Below, one piece after another: positions 8,973 through 20,800 of a stretch of DNA of 64,000 nucleotides. The notes under the pieces are model-generated. The model saw nothing but the letters and a program-made list of their open reading frames with translations, was not told where the DNA came from and ran no database searches. The translations under genes were made by a program, and so were the position numbers. Source of the stretch: Arcobacter sp. F155. GTDB lineage: Bacteria; Campylobacterota; Campylobacteria; Campylobacterales; Arcobacteraceae. Every line of letters begins with the position of its first letter. The first letter of the stretch is position 1. The stretch lies in assembly GCF_004116455.1 (NCBI RefSeq), contig NZ_PDJU01000002.1, positions 186,001 through 250,000 on the forward strand, written 5' to 3'.

Positions 8973-10975
8973 TCTTTTCCTTTTTTATGATAATAATTAA
9001 TCAAGTATTGAGTTATAGCTAAATTTGCTTTATAATAATTTAAAACCTTACTATTTGTTTGTTCTTCTATACTTTTCAATTTCTCAACTTTCTCTTTGTT
9101 TGTAACTATCATTGAACCATTAAATCCATAATGCGCAAGTGAGGAATCAAAAAGATTAGCTCCAATTGATATATATTCTTGGTCTTTTAAAGTCAAGTTA
9201 TAAAGTGTTGGAAAAATATCTTTATGAGAACCGGTAACTTTTGTATCAACATCTATTTTTTCTTTTAATTCTTCTTGTAAATAAAAATATAAAGGTATGT
9301 TTTTAGAGTTTAGTAATTGATTATCATCATACTTCATTATTCCATCAATTGTATTATTATCAGCTGTTACTACAACTATTGTATTATCTTTAAATTTACT
9401 CTTTTTAAACTTATCAAGAAAAACTCCAACTTGATCTACTGCATAAGCATATGACTTAAATCTTTGTTGAGCTAAATCAAAGTCTCCTGTAATATGATTT
9501 TTTATTTCATCATTATAGATTAAACTCTTTGATTTGCAATCATTTGGAATATTGTAGGGAGGATGATTATTTGTACTAAGGGCTACTATAAACTGTTTTT
9601 TATCACTAATTTCTAATTTTTTTAGAATATGTGAATATAAATACTCATCGAATATCCCCCATGGATGAAAATATTCATCTTTTTCTTTATTAATATTTTC
9701 AAGGTGATTGAAAATATTTATTTTACCTTCTACATTATCATAACCTTGATGTTTAACAAACTGTCCTAAACTTCTCCATGTTAAATCACCACCATAAATA
9801 AAACTTGTTTCATATCCTTGACCTTTATAAAGGAAAGCTGGGCTATATGCAAAACTTGTTTGCTTATAAATAGATTGAGAAAAGGCAAAAGATGTTGGTC
9901 TATGTGGAATATTTAGCAATAATGCCTGTAAACTTGAAATTGTACCATCACCTGCAGAAATCATATTTGTAAGAAGAATATCTTTATCAAAATGTTTTTT
10001 TAACTCACCTAAGATATTAAACTTTTCACTTTGATATTTTAATATTGGCAGACCAAAACTCTCTACCATGATTACTACAACATTGTACTCTTTATCATCA
10101 TTTTTTTTAGTTTGATAAGTAATATTTTTTAATAAATCTTCTTTATTTATATCACTTGTCCCTTTATAAACTTCAAAAGCTTTTTCGATATTTCCTTTGT
10201 ATCCTGTTGCTTTAAGCAAATCATATTTTCTTGCTAGATATTTTTTCCTTGCACTTAAAGCATTTGTGTAAGCTCTAAATCCATTATGTGATATTTTATT
10301 TATAAACTCATTAGTTGATACATTTGGAATCATTTTTCCTAAAGGATACATTCCTAACGTTCCCCTAACAGCTAAAAAGTTTAATATAAATAGAATTATA
10401 AAAATAAGTGCAGATATCTTAAGACCTAAAAAAGAGTTATAGTTTTTATTCTTTATTGAAAATATTTTTTTAATTGATAAGAATAAAAATGCTAGATATG
10501 CAAAGAAAATAGCTAAAATCAATACTACATTATAATTTTGCCAAAATGTTATCATTAAAGCTTTTGTATCATCATCTAAAAGACCAAAAAACAAAATGTT
10601 TATATGTTCTTTAAAATATGAATAAAAACCAAAATCAGCACATAAAAGAAGACTCACTATAAAAAAGAAAATAAATAGATAATAAACTAAAAACTTTTCA
10701 AAATAGTTTAATAAAACTTCTTTTTTTATGTAGTATAAAACTATCAATAGTATTGTTGGAATAGCTTGGATGTATCCAATTACAGTTAAATCAATTCTAA
10801 AACCTAAAATAAAAGCATTTAGAATATCTAAATAAAAACCATCTAAACTATTTAAAGGTGAATAATAAAAGAAAAAAACTGTTCTAAAAACAGACATAAC
10901 TATCAAAAATAGAATATGTGCAAAAATTAGTTTTCTAAAAATATTTAATGTCTTTGACATAATAACTTGATTCAT
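8969..10975 (-). CDS. LtaS/MdoB-type alkaline-phosphatase-fold transferase
   Basis: The 668 residues hold about five N-terminal membrane segments (to about residue 205) and a periplasmic sulfatase-fold domain. Visible motifs are VVVIMVESFG (metal Glu), GDGTISSLQALLLNIP (probable Thr nucleophile), STNNHPPYNIP (His) and VVVTADNNT (metal Asp). Family members transfer phosphoglycerol or phosphoethanolamine from phospholipid onto a glycan. With dgkA two genes upstream, which recycles the diacylglycerol released by such reactions, modification of LPS or a periplasmic glucan is plausible; the substrate is inference. The start at 10975 has AAAAGG eight bases upstream. Confidence 0.8.
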   Translation of the reverse strand: MNQVIMSKTLNIFRKLIFAHILFLIVMSVFRTVFFFYYSPLNSLDGFYLDILNAFILGFRIDLTVIGYIQAIPTILLIVLYYIKKEVLLNYFEKFLVYYLFIFFFIVSLLLCADFGFYSYFKEHINILFFGLLDDDTKALMITFWQNYNVVLILAIFFAYLAFLFLSIKKIFSIKNKNYNSFLGLKISALIFIILFILNFLAVRGTLGMYPLGKMIPNVSTNEFINKISHNGFRAYTNALSARKKYLARKYDLLKATGYKGNIEKAFEVYKGTSDINKEDLLKNITYQTKKNDDKEYNVVVIMVESFGLPILKYQSEKFNILGELKKHFDKDILLTNMISAGDGTISSLQALLLNIPHRPTSFAFSQSIYKQTSFAYSPAFLYKGQGYETSFIYGGDLTWRSLGQFVKHQGYDNVEGKINIFNHLENINKEKDEYFHPWGIFDEYLYSHILKKLEISDKKQFIVALSTNNHPPYNIPNDCKSKSLIYNDEIKNHITGDFDLAQQRFKSYAYAVDQVGVFLDKFKKSKFKDNTIVVVTADNNTIDGIMKYDDNQLLNSKNIPLYFYLQEELKEKIDVDTKVTGSHKDIFPTLYNLTLKDQEYISIGANLFDSSLAHYGFNGSMIVTNKEKVEKLKSIEEQTNSKVLNYYKANLAITQYLINYYHKKGKE

Positions 10976-10979
10976 AAAA

Positions 10980-11795
10980 TCAACCTTTTAGATTTTGTAA
11001 AATAGTAAAAAGTTTAAAGAAACCTTCACCATCTCTACCTATGATTTTCTTAATAAATTTATTCTGACTAAGAGTTATAAGAAAAGAGATTTTATTTGCT
11101 AACTTTTTAAGTTTTTTTCTAAACTCTTTATTTTGAGGCACTAATTTTATATATTCTTTAATAATAAAGTCATAATCAAGCTCAAAACTAGACCTAGTTT
11201 TTGTTAAAGACAATAAAAATAAAATTAAATCTCTAAACTGTAATGTCTCTAAAGAAATACTTTCATCAAAGCTATCTTCAAAATCTATTACTGTGACTTT
11301 ACCTTCTTTATAAATAAAGTTTCTTGCTTGTGCTCCACCATGAAACTCTTTATTATTGTGAATTAATGCTAACTCTTTTAGCATCAAATCAATATAGTAA
11401 TACATCTTTTCTTTTGTTATATCTCTTTTTCTAATATAAGAGTTAACCATTTTTCCAGAGTCTTCTAAAACAAAAAACTCTTCATTTTTAAAAGCTATAT
11501 TTGGAGTTTTAATACCTTTTTCTTTTAGTCTTGCTATTTTTGTAGTTTCAAAGTTTAGACTCTCTTTATCACTCTTACTTTCAACAGGAAGTAATATATC
11601 TATAGAAGTTAATTTATAAAAAAGTTTATGTATTAAATTAGATTTAGTAGCTCTTGCTCTTTTTAACCAATATTTTTGCTGTTCATACTCAAAAGAGAAG
11701 ATTTCTTGATTATTACTTTGAGATAACTCTTTTACAAGCTCTTCAAGCTTTTTATCAATATTTGAACTTATGCCCATATAAGTATTACTATCCAT
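10980..11795 (-). CDS. LPS kinase-like protein (KdkA/WaaP/InaA-related fold)
   Basis: A kinase-fold protein of 271 residues. ATP-site elements include KYWLKRARATKSNL (candidate Lys). FHGGAQARNFIY near residue 153 corresponds to the catalytic loop and VIDFEDSF near residue 171 to the DFG-like metal site. The loop reads HGG where active members have HxD, so the catalytic Asp is apparently missing or moved. Related genes phosphorylate Kdo or heptose of the LPS inner core. The ATG at 11795 overlaps dgkA by 28 bases; an internal ATG at 11777 is an equally possible start. Position between dgkA and an LtaS-like gene supports an envelope role. Confidence 0.7.
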   Translation of the reverse strand: MDSNTYMGISSNIDKKLEELVKELSQSNNQEIFSFEYEQQKYWLKRARATKSNLIHKLFYKLTSIDILLPVESKSDKESLNFETTKIARLKEKGIKTPNIAFKNEEFFVLEDSGKMVNSYIRKRDITKEKMYYYIDLMLKELALIHNNKEFHGGAQARNFIYKEGKVTVIDFEDSFDESISLETLQFRDLILFLLSLTKTRSSFELDYDFIIKEYIKLVPQNKEFRKKLKKLANKISFLITLSQNKFIKKIIGRDGEGFFKLFTILQNLKG

Positions 11796-12124
11796 GAAGT
11801 TACATGAAGCCCAATTGTAAACATAACAGCAGTTGAACCTATATCTTTTGCAGTTTTAGCTAAAGGGGCATGCTCCTTTGTTACAAGGTCAACTACATTT
11901 TCAATTGCAGAGTTTATAAGCTCTACAATTAAAACTAAAATACCAGTTACTAAAAGAACAAGTTTATACATTAAAGAAACATCTACAAGTAAAATTCCTA
12001 TGATAATAAAGATTGCACAAAAAAGTTCAAGTTTGAAAGAGCTTTCTGTTTTAAAAGCATGTTTAAATCCATCAAGGGCATATTTTGTATTTTTAAAAAG
12101 GTGATATTTAGGTTTATTATTCAT
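11768..12124 (-). CDS. dgkA: Diacylglycerol kinase
   Basis: Small integral membrane kinase of 118 residues with three hydrophobic helices. It carries the DgkA signature ELINSAIENVVDLVTKEHAPLAK (first part, catalytic Glu/Asn) followed by AKDIGSTAV. DgkA phosphorylates diacylglycerol to phosphatidic acid, recycling the diglyceride left when head groups are taken from phospholipids. It directly follows lpxL with no gap, and the LtaS-like transferase two genes on is a likely source of its substrate. Confidence 0.93.
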   Translation of the reverse strand: MNNKPKYHLFKNTKYALDGFKHAFKTESSFKLELFCAIFIIIGILLVDVSLMYKLVLLVTGILVLIVELINSAIENVVDLVTKEHAPLAKTAKDIGSTAVMFTIGLHVTSWIVILIWA

Positions 12125-13033
12125 TTAGTTTCTTTTATATAAATTCTTATAAAATTTTTTCCATCGTTTATGTTGCCAAAACCATAGAGCAGGAGTCTCT
12201 TTTATCTGTTCTTCAATAACATTAGCTTGCAATTGTGTAAGCTCTTTTATTTTATCTTCGATTTTAAACTCTACTTTTAAAGGATCAATTGCATCATATA
12301 CTTTAATTGTATAATCTCTAAAATCATTCATTACTGCAAATATAGGGATAATCACTGCATCGAACTTTACAGCTAATCTTGCTGTTGAATCAGTAGCATA
12401 AACTTTTTTCCCAAAAAATTCTATTTCCATTCCATTTTTCATATGTTGATCAATTGCTACTGCTACATTATGTCCTTGTTTAAAAGCTTTTAACATACCC
12501 TTTGCTGCAACTTTCTTTTCAAGCATTACGATATTATTTCTATCTCTTGCTTTTACATACATATCGTTTATTAAAGGATTATCCATTTTTCTATTTACAA
12601 CTGCTAAAGTTCCATACTTTAAAGCAGTATAAGGAATAGCTAACTCCCACCCACCATAGTGTGCAGTGATAAAAATGATTTTTCTTTTCTCTTCTAAAGC
12701 ATTTAAAATAACTTCTTCATTCTCTATTACTGCTTTTGCAAACAGTTTTTCCTTTGAAATTGATTGATTTTCTACAAATTCAAACATATTAAAAAGAAGT
12801 GATTTATATGATTCATAGATTATTTTGTTTTTTTCATCATCTGATTTTTTATCTTCAAAAGCCAAATCTAAATTTACTTTTGCAATATGCTTATGCTCTT
12901 TATTAAATCTAAAAGCCAGTTTTGCACATAAAATTAAAATTTGTTTTACAAAGGCTTTAGGAAGAAAAGTAAAAAGAAATTTAAAAGAGACATATATGTA
13001 ATATACTAAATATTCTTTAACGCTTGCCTTCAA
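12125..13033 (-). CDS. lpxL: Lipid A biosynthesis acyltransferase (LpxL/HtrB family)
   Basis: The protein has 302 residues with one N-terminal hydrophobic anchor. It adds a secondary acyl chain to Kdo-lipid A at the inner face of the inner membrane. The acyltransferase motif HYGGWE (H-X4-E/D) lies near residue 125, followed by AVVNRKMDNPLINDM, DQHMKNGMEIEFFGK and the C-terminal WFWQHKRWK typical of HtrB-family proteins. It overlaps waaC by 17 bases, the same core/lipid A pairing seen in related bacteria. Whether it is LpxL or LpxM in order of acylation cannot be told. Confidence 0.88.
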   Translation of the reverse strand: MKASVKEYLVYYIYVSFKFLFTFLPKAFVKQILILCAKLAFRFNKEHKHIAKVNLDLAFEDKKSDDEKNKIIYESYKSLLFNMFEFVENQSISKEKLFAKAVIENEEVILNALEEKRKIIFITAHYGGWELAIPYTALKYGTLAVVNRKMDNPLINDMYVKARDRNNIVMLEKKVAAKGMLKAFKQGHNVAVAIDQHMKNGMEIEFFGKKVYATDSTARLAVKFDAVIIPIFAVMNDFRDYTIKVYDAIDPLKVEFKIEDKIKELTQLQANVIEEQIKETPALWFWQHKRWKKFYKNLYKRN

Positions 13034-14021
13034 ACAATAAATCCTTCATTATTTCTACTATTCTATTTTCATCAATATTTGCTATTGAATAGTCATCTTT
13101 ATTTAATCTTTCAGGATTAACTTTAGACTTTGATTCAATAATTTTATTTATATCTGTTTCATAAGTGTTTCTATACCCTGGAGTACAGCCAAATATTGTT
13201 ATAGATGGAATATTTAAAGCCCATGCCATGTGAGTAGGCCCAGTATCATTTCCTATAAGTAAATCTACTTTTGATACTAATGCTTTTAAGTCATTTAAAC
13301 TTAATCTTGGTAAAACTACAGCCTTTGAAGTTTTTGCGATAGTTTGAGCTATGCTTTTTTCTTCTTCATTTCCCCAAGCAATAATAAAATTTTCATCTAT
13401 ACTATTTACTATTTTAGCGAATTTCTCTTTAGAATACATTTTTGAAGGCCAACTAGCACCAACTACAAGTAAAATATTCTTTTTTTCTTTACTTAATAGA
13501 TCACTAAAATCAAAGCCATCTTTAAAATATAAAAAAGGCTTTTTATCTAAAATAGATTCTTTATTAAACTCTATATTTAAAGGTTTTAATAAAATATCTA
13601 AATTTCTTTCAATAACATTTTTAGAATAATCAGAATCAATCTTTTTGTTATATAAAGAGGATGATAAACTCTCTCTTGTAGAAGTTTTACTAAACCCTAC
13701 TCTATTTTTTCCAAGTAGCTTTGAAACTATTGCTGATTTTATTAAGCCTTGAGCATCAATTACTAAATCATAGCTATTTTTTGAATATTTTCTTATAAGT
13801 GAAATTTGTGAAAAAAGTTTTGTCTTTTTCTTTTTTATTGATTTTAAATCAAGTGCATAAATATTATCAATATCAGGATTATCTTCTAATACACCTATAA
13901 ATGCTTTTTCAACAAACCAATCAATTTCTATTGAAGGATTAGCTTTTTTAATAAATTGTAAGGCAACCATGGCATGAATAATATCACCCATGGCAGATAG
14001 TTTAACAATAGCTATTTTCAT
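13017..14021 (-). CDS. waaC: LPS heptosyltransferase I (GT9)
   Basis: The protein has 334 residues, with the GT9 start MKIAIVKLSAMGDIIHAMVAL and WFVEKAFIGVLEDNP near residue 35, both typical of WaaC, and the C-terminal ADP-heptose site IGNDTGPTHMAWALNIPSITIFG (first part shown). It transfers the first L-glycero-D-manno-heptose onto Kdo2-lipid A. The start overlaps the ppx-like gene by 4 bases, and the 3' end overlaps lpxL by 17 bases, so core assembly and acylation are made together. Confidence 0.92.
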   Translation of the reverse strand: MKIAIVKLSAMGDIIHAMVALQFIKKANPSIEIDWFVEKAFIGVLEDNPDIDNIYALDLKSIKKKKTKLFSQISLIRKYSKNSYDLVIDAQGLIKSAIVSKLLGKNRVGFSKTSTRESLSSSLYNKKIDSDYSKNVIERNLDILLKPLNIEFNKESILDKKPFLYFKDGFDFSDLLSKEKKNILLVVGASWPSKMYSKEKFAKIVNSIDENFIIAWGNEEEKSIAQTIAKTSKAVVLPRLSLNDLKALVSKVDLLIGNDTGPTHMAWALNIPSITIFGCTPGYRNTYETDINKIIESKSKVNPERLNKDDYSIANIDENRIVEIMKDLLFEGKR

Positions 14022-15489
14022 GAAACTACTTTTACTTTTACACCCTTAGGAGTTTGAATCTTTTTAACTTCACTTTCTACTAAATATATAGGTCTTTCAA
14101 GTGATAGTTTTAGCTTACTATTTTTTAGTTTATAAGTAACATTTGGACTTGACATATCTTGATTAATAGTTAAGTTAAGACTTATCATAAAAGATAACCA
14201 CTGCATAGTTTCATAACAAGGTAATAGCTTTGAATACTTTTCTAAATCACCTTTTTTAGGTAAGCTTTTTTTAGAAAACTTAATCATATGAGCAACAGTT
14301 ACCCGTGAAGAGTGTAAGAAATCATAATTTAAACCATTTAAGATGAAATCAAAAGTATTATCATTTGATTTATAGAAGTTAAGTGTTGTACCAATTGAGT
14401 GAAGCTTAGAAGCTATTACTAAAAGTGTTTTGTACTTATCATCTAAATTATGAAGTGGCTTTAAGGCTTCAAAAATTTGTCTAGCGTTATTACCTAAATA
14501 AGCACTTTGCTTAGGACAAATTTCAAACCTATCAAGTAAACTTCTTACACTCACATTATAGTTTGCTGGAAATTTACAATTGTTAGTTCTTAAAATATCT
14601 GTTAAATAAACACCTTCTCTAACACCTACACCAGAAGTGATTACTCTTGTAGTTTTTAACTCTTCTAAAATAGTTTTGAAAATAAAAGTACCCTCTTTTA
14701 TTGTGTCATATCTATCTTTTTTTACACCTATGTGCTTCAAAGAGTTATTATTTTTAGCTCTTAAAATATCATCAAAGATATAAGAGTTTAAATCAACAAT
14801 ATATGAAAAACCATGTAAGATATCTAAAGGGTACTCAGTTTTTTTCATTATGATTTTACTAAGTGCCCTAATACTTCCACCAATACCAACTACAGTATTA
14901 GGAATAGAATGACCACAGCCTTTTACTTCTTCAAGTTTTTCTAAAATATAATTTCTAGCGCCTTCTAAATCACCTTTACTAAAGAACAGTTCATTTAATC
15001 TTACTGTTCCTACATCAAGTGATATACAGTCAACAATTTGTCCATCTTTTATAAATGCAAACTCAGTAGAACCTCCACCTATGTCCACAGTTACAAACTC
15101 TTGACCATGTATTAAATTTAAAGCAGCAACCCCACCATAATAAGCCTCTTTTGGCCCATCAATAATTCTGATATTTAAACCTAATTCATTTTTAACTCTA
15201 TTAGTAAAAATTTTTGAATTTGGCGCATCTCTTAGTGCTGATGTAGCAACGCAAATAATTTTTCTTGATTTTAGTGCTTTAGAAATATTTAAAAAAGATT
15301 GCAAAGAGTTAAATGCTCTTTGCATAGGAGCTTCTTGAAGATTACCATTGTTCTCATAGCAACCTTCAGAGATTTTAACACGACTTTTTGTCTCGTTAAT
15401 TAAGTTAAAAGAAAATCTACTACTCTTTTCTAAAACAACCATACGCATTGAGTTTGACCCAATGTCTATAATAGTTGTTACTTTAGCCA

Positions 15490-15490
<1 letters not shown>
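14018..15490 (-). CDS. Ppx/GppA phosphatase family protein
   Basis: The protein has 490 residues and an ASKHA fold: phosphate loop 1 IIDIGSNSMRMVV near residue 6, phosphate loop 2 VDIGGGSTEFAF near residue 138 and VGIGGSIRAL near residue 203. The C-terminal half from about residue 310 is an HD-like helical region. Family members hydrolyse inorganic polyphosphate (Ppx) or pppGpp (GppA); sequence alone does not separate these. The start abuts the ferredoxin stop with a 1-base overlap, and the stop overlaps waaC. The same ferredoxin-ppx-waaC-htrB order is, to my knowledge, common in Campylobacterota. Confidence 0.88.
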
Positions 15491-16520
<1,030 letters not shown>

Positions 16521-16524
16521 GATA

Positions 16525-17898
16525 TTAAGATAGAGCTTTCACTATCTCTTTTGCTGCTTCTCTACCATCAAGAGCAGCAGTTACAGCTAAGTGAGCACCT
16601 CTTTGGCAATCTCCACCTGCATATACTTTTTTGTTTGAAGTAACGTAGTTGTTTGTTTCAACTCCACCCCAAGAGTTTGTTTCAATATTTAACTCTTTGA
16701 AGAATTCTGGAATTTCAGGAGAGAATCCTAATGCCATAATTACAACATCAGCTTCTTCAACATATTCACTTCCATCATTGATAACAACTTTTTGTCTTCC
16801 AGATTCATCTGGTTCACTCATTGAAGTAGTAAGAAGTTCAACACCAGTAGCAACTCCATTATCAACAACAATAGACTTAGGACTTACATTAAATTGATAT
16901 TCAACACCCTCTTCTTTTGCATTAACAACTTCTTTTTTACTTCCTGGCATATTTGCTTCATCTCTTCTATAAAGACATTTAACAGATTTTGCTTTTTCTC
17001 TTACAGATGATCTAACACAGTCCATAGCAGTATCTCCACCACCAATTACAACTACGTTTTTATCTTGTACATCAATAAAATCTACATCTGTATTTCCAAG
17101 GTTTCTTTTTTGAATTCCTGTTAAGAACTCCATTGCTAAGTGTACATTTGAAGCATTTTCACCTTCAACACCTGCATATCTACCTTTTTTAGCTCCAACT
17201 GCTAAATAAACAGCATCAAACTCTTCTTCAAGCTCTTTTGCAGACTTATCTTTGCCAATCTCACAGTTTAAGTGAAGTTTCATACCAGCTTCAATTAACC
17301 AGTTCATTCTTCTTTCAACTGTAGATTTATCAAGTTTAAATCCTGGAATACCATACATTAATAATCCACCAGCTCTGTCTTCTCTTTCAAACATTTCTAC
17401 TTGGAAACCTTTTCTAAGTAAGAATGTAGCAGCAGAGATTCCAGATGGTCCTGAACCAATAATTGCAACTTTCTTGTCAACTATTTTATCTGTAAAAGTT
17501 GGTTTCATTCCATTTTCAAATGCTCTTTCACTAACATGAGTTTCAATTGCACCAATTGAAATAGCTCCATGTCCAGTGTTTAATGAACAAGCACCTTCAC
17601 AAAGCACATCTTGAGGACAAATTCTTCCTAAGATTTCTGGGAAAGGAGAAGTTTCATTTGATAAAGCAAATGCTAATTGCATATTTTTTTCAGATGTTTG
17701 TTTTAACCATGCAGGAATATAGTTTCCTAATGGACATCCTGTATGACAGTATGGGTCACCACACTGCATACATCTGTCTGCTTGCTCTCTAGCTCTATGC
17801 TTACCAAATACTTGATAAACTTCATTATAATCTTTTAATCTTTGTAATACGTCTCTTTTTTCAGGACTAATTCTTTCAAATTTAGTAAAGTTTAACAT
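16525..17898 (-). CDS. gltD: Glutamate synthase small subunit
   Basis: The protein has 457 residues. The N-terminal domain has Fe-S cysteines in CMQCGDPYCHTGCPLGN and CPQDVLCEGACSLN. The FAD site IIGSGPSGISAATFLL is near residue 145 and the NAD(P)H site VVIGGGDTAMDCVRSS near residue 285. GltD passes electrons from NADPH to GltB for reductive transfer of the glutamine amide to 2-oxoglutarate. It follows gltB by one base, the standard operon. Confidence 0.95.
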   Translation of the reverse strand: MLNFTKFERISPEKRDVLQRLKDYNEVYQVFGKHRAREQADRCMQCGDPYCHTGCPLGNYIPAWLKQTSEKNMQLAFALSNETSPFPEILGRICPQDVLCEGACSLNTGHGAISIGAIETHVSERAFENGMKPTFTDKIVDKKVAIIGSGPSGISAATFLLRKGFQVEMFEREDRAGGLLMYGIPGFKLDKSTVERRMNWLIEAGMKLHLNCEIGKDKSAKELEEEFDAVYLAVGAKKGRYAGVEGENASNVHLAMEFLTGIQKRNLGNTDVDFIDVQDKNVVVIGGGDTAMDCVRSSVREKAKSVKCLYRRDEANMPGSKKEVVNAKEEGVEYQFNVSPKSIVVDNGVATGVELLTTSMSEPDESGRQKVVINDGSEYVEEADVVIMALGFSPEIPEFFKELNIETNSWGGVETNNYVTSNKKVYAGGDCQRGAHLAVTAALDGREAAKEIVKALS

Positions 17899-17899
17899 C

Positions 17900-20800
17900 T
17901 TAATCTCCCTCCTCAGGATTTAGAGGTAACACTGTCATATTTTTAGGTTTAACCATCCAGAAGTTTCTAATTTCAGCTCTGAAATTCTCTAAAATCATTT
18001 CAGCTCTTTCAGACTCAGTCTCATTTAAATAATCCATTAATAATCTTTTTAAGAATAGTCTTTCTCTTTCTGTATCATCTGTATCAATTCTAACTGCTTC
18101 AATTAGTTCTTGATTCATTTTATCTACAAATAGTTTTTCTGGGTCATAAACAAATGATAAACCACCAGTCATACCAGCACCAAAGTTAATACCAGTATTA
18201 CCAAGAATAACTACAATACCACCTGTCATATACTCACAAGCATTATCTCCAGTTCCTTCTACTACTGCTGTACAACCTGAGTTTCTAACACCAAATCTTT
18301 CACCAGCTGCAGCTCTAACATAAAGTTTACCACCTGTTGCACCATAAAGACAAGTATTACCTGCACCAGCAAATTCTGGACCTTGGTGAGGAGTATTTAC
18401 AATGATTTTACCACCATTCATTCCCTTACCAACATAGTCATTTGCAGCACCATCTAAGTATAAGTTCATACCTTTTGATAATAAAGCACCAAATGATTGA
18501 CCAGCAATACCTTTTAAGAAGATATTGATTGAACCATCAGGTAAACCTTCATCACCATAGTATTTAGCAATTTCACCAGAGATTAAAGTACCAAATGATC
18601 TATTTAAGTTACAAATAGTCTCTTTTACTTTAATTGGAGTAGTTGGTTGCTCAATTGTTCTATGAACTTTTTTAAGTAGTTCTTTCTCAAATTTATTTTG
18701 ATCGTAAGGAACATTTGATTCTTTTTGACAAGTATCAACACCCTCTACTCTTCTAAGAACATTTTGGAAATCGAATTTTTGTGCAAATTCATCATCAATA
18801 ACTTTTAATAAGTCAGATCTTCCAACTACATCTTCTAATGATTTGTATCCTAAAGAAGCAAGAATCTCTCTAACATCTTCAGCAATAAATGTAAAGTAAG
18901 AAATTAATCTTTCTACTGTTCCAGTGAAGTGCTCTCTTAAATCTTCATCTTGAGTTGCAACACCAACAGAACATTTATTTGTATGACAAATTCTTAAGAT
19001 TTTACATCCAAGAAGTGTAAGTGCAGCTGTACCAAATGCATAAGACTCAGCACCAAGCATTGCAGCTTTAACTACATCAAGACCAGTTTTTAATCCACCA
19101 TCTGTTTGAACATGAACTGATTCTCTTAAGTGGTTTGCTTTTAAAGCATTATGCGCTTCAGCAAGTCCTAATTCCCAAGGGTTACCAGTATGTTTAATTG
19201 ATGTTAAAGGAGCAGCTCCTGTACCACCATCAGCACCAGAGATAACAATTCTATCTGCATAAGCTTTTGCAACACCTGCTGCAATAGTTCCAACACCAAT
19301 TGTTGATACTAACTTAACAGTGATTTTTGCTTCTGGGTTAATTTGTTTTAAGTCAAAAATTAACTGAGCTAAATCCTCAATAGAGTAAATATCATGGTGT
19401 GGTGGAGGTGAAATAAGTGTAACACCTTCAACAGTATGTCTAAGTGAAGCAATAAGTGGAGTTACTTTATGTCCTGGTAATTGACCACCTTCACCTGGTT
19501 TTGCACCTTGTGCAACTTTAATTTGAATCTCTTCTGCACTTCTTAAGTATCCTGGAGTAACACCAAATCTACCTGAAGCAACTTGCTTAATCTTAGAGTT
19601 TCTTAGTGTTCCAAATCTTCCTTTGTCTTCTCCACCCTCACCAGAGTTTGACATACCACCAATAGTATTCATAGCCATAGCCATTGCTTCGTGAGCTTCT
19701 GGAGAAATAGAACCACAAGACATTGCAGCTGTTGCAAATCTTTTGAAAATATCATCTGCTGATTCAACTTCAGATACATCAATAGCTTCTTTATCAGAGT
19801 TAAACTCAAAGAAGTCTCTAATAAACTTTTTATCTCTTGTATCTACAAGCTCTTTAAGTTTTTTAAAGTCAGTAATATCTTCTTTATCTTTAGCTTGTTT
19901 ATTATGCATAGCTCTAGTTGTAGCTGGACCATAATCATGGTATTCACCATCATTCATATATTTGTAGAATCCACCTAAATCTAATGGGAAGATATGCTTA
20001 TCATCAAAGAATGCATTGAAGTGTAACTTCTCAATTCTTTTTTCAATATCTACATAAGTAAGACCTGCTAAATCTGAGTGTGAACCTTCAAAACAGTCAT
20101 TGATGATTTCATCACTTAAACCAATAACATCAAATAGTCTTGAGTTTCTATAAGAAGCAATAGTACAAATACCCATTTTAGACATAATCTTAAGAAGTCC
20201 AGCATTTAATGCTTTTTGAGTATTTTTAAGTAATCTTTGCATCTCATATTTAGAAGATACTTTTGTTTTATGTAATTCAACAACAGAAGCATACATCATG
20301 TATGGATAAATTGCACTTGCACCATATCCAATCATAACTGCTGCCATATGTGGGTCATAAACTTCACCAGATACTGCAACAATAGAAACTTTGTGTCTAA
20401 TACCTTCTTTAATTAATGATTCATTTACAAAACCTACTGCCATAGCCATAGGAATTAATTTTACGTTTTCATTGATATCTTTATCAGAAAGAATTACAAC
20501 AGAAACATTATCTTCTTTAACTGCTTTTGCAACTTTGTTTGCAAGTTCTTTTAACGAAGCTTTTAAATCAGATTTAAATGTTGTTGAGAAAACTTGATTT
20601 TTGTAGTATTCATCAAATCTTGGAGATGTTGAATCACCAAAAGAGTTTAATACATCAAATTTTTCTTTCATTAAAATAGGAGATGCTACTTTTAATCTTT
20701 TTGCATCTTCTGCTTTTTCATCTAAAATATTATGAATATGACCAAAACCAGTCTCTAAAGACATTACGATTTTTTCTCTATATGGGTCAATTGGAGGGTT

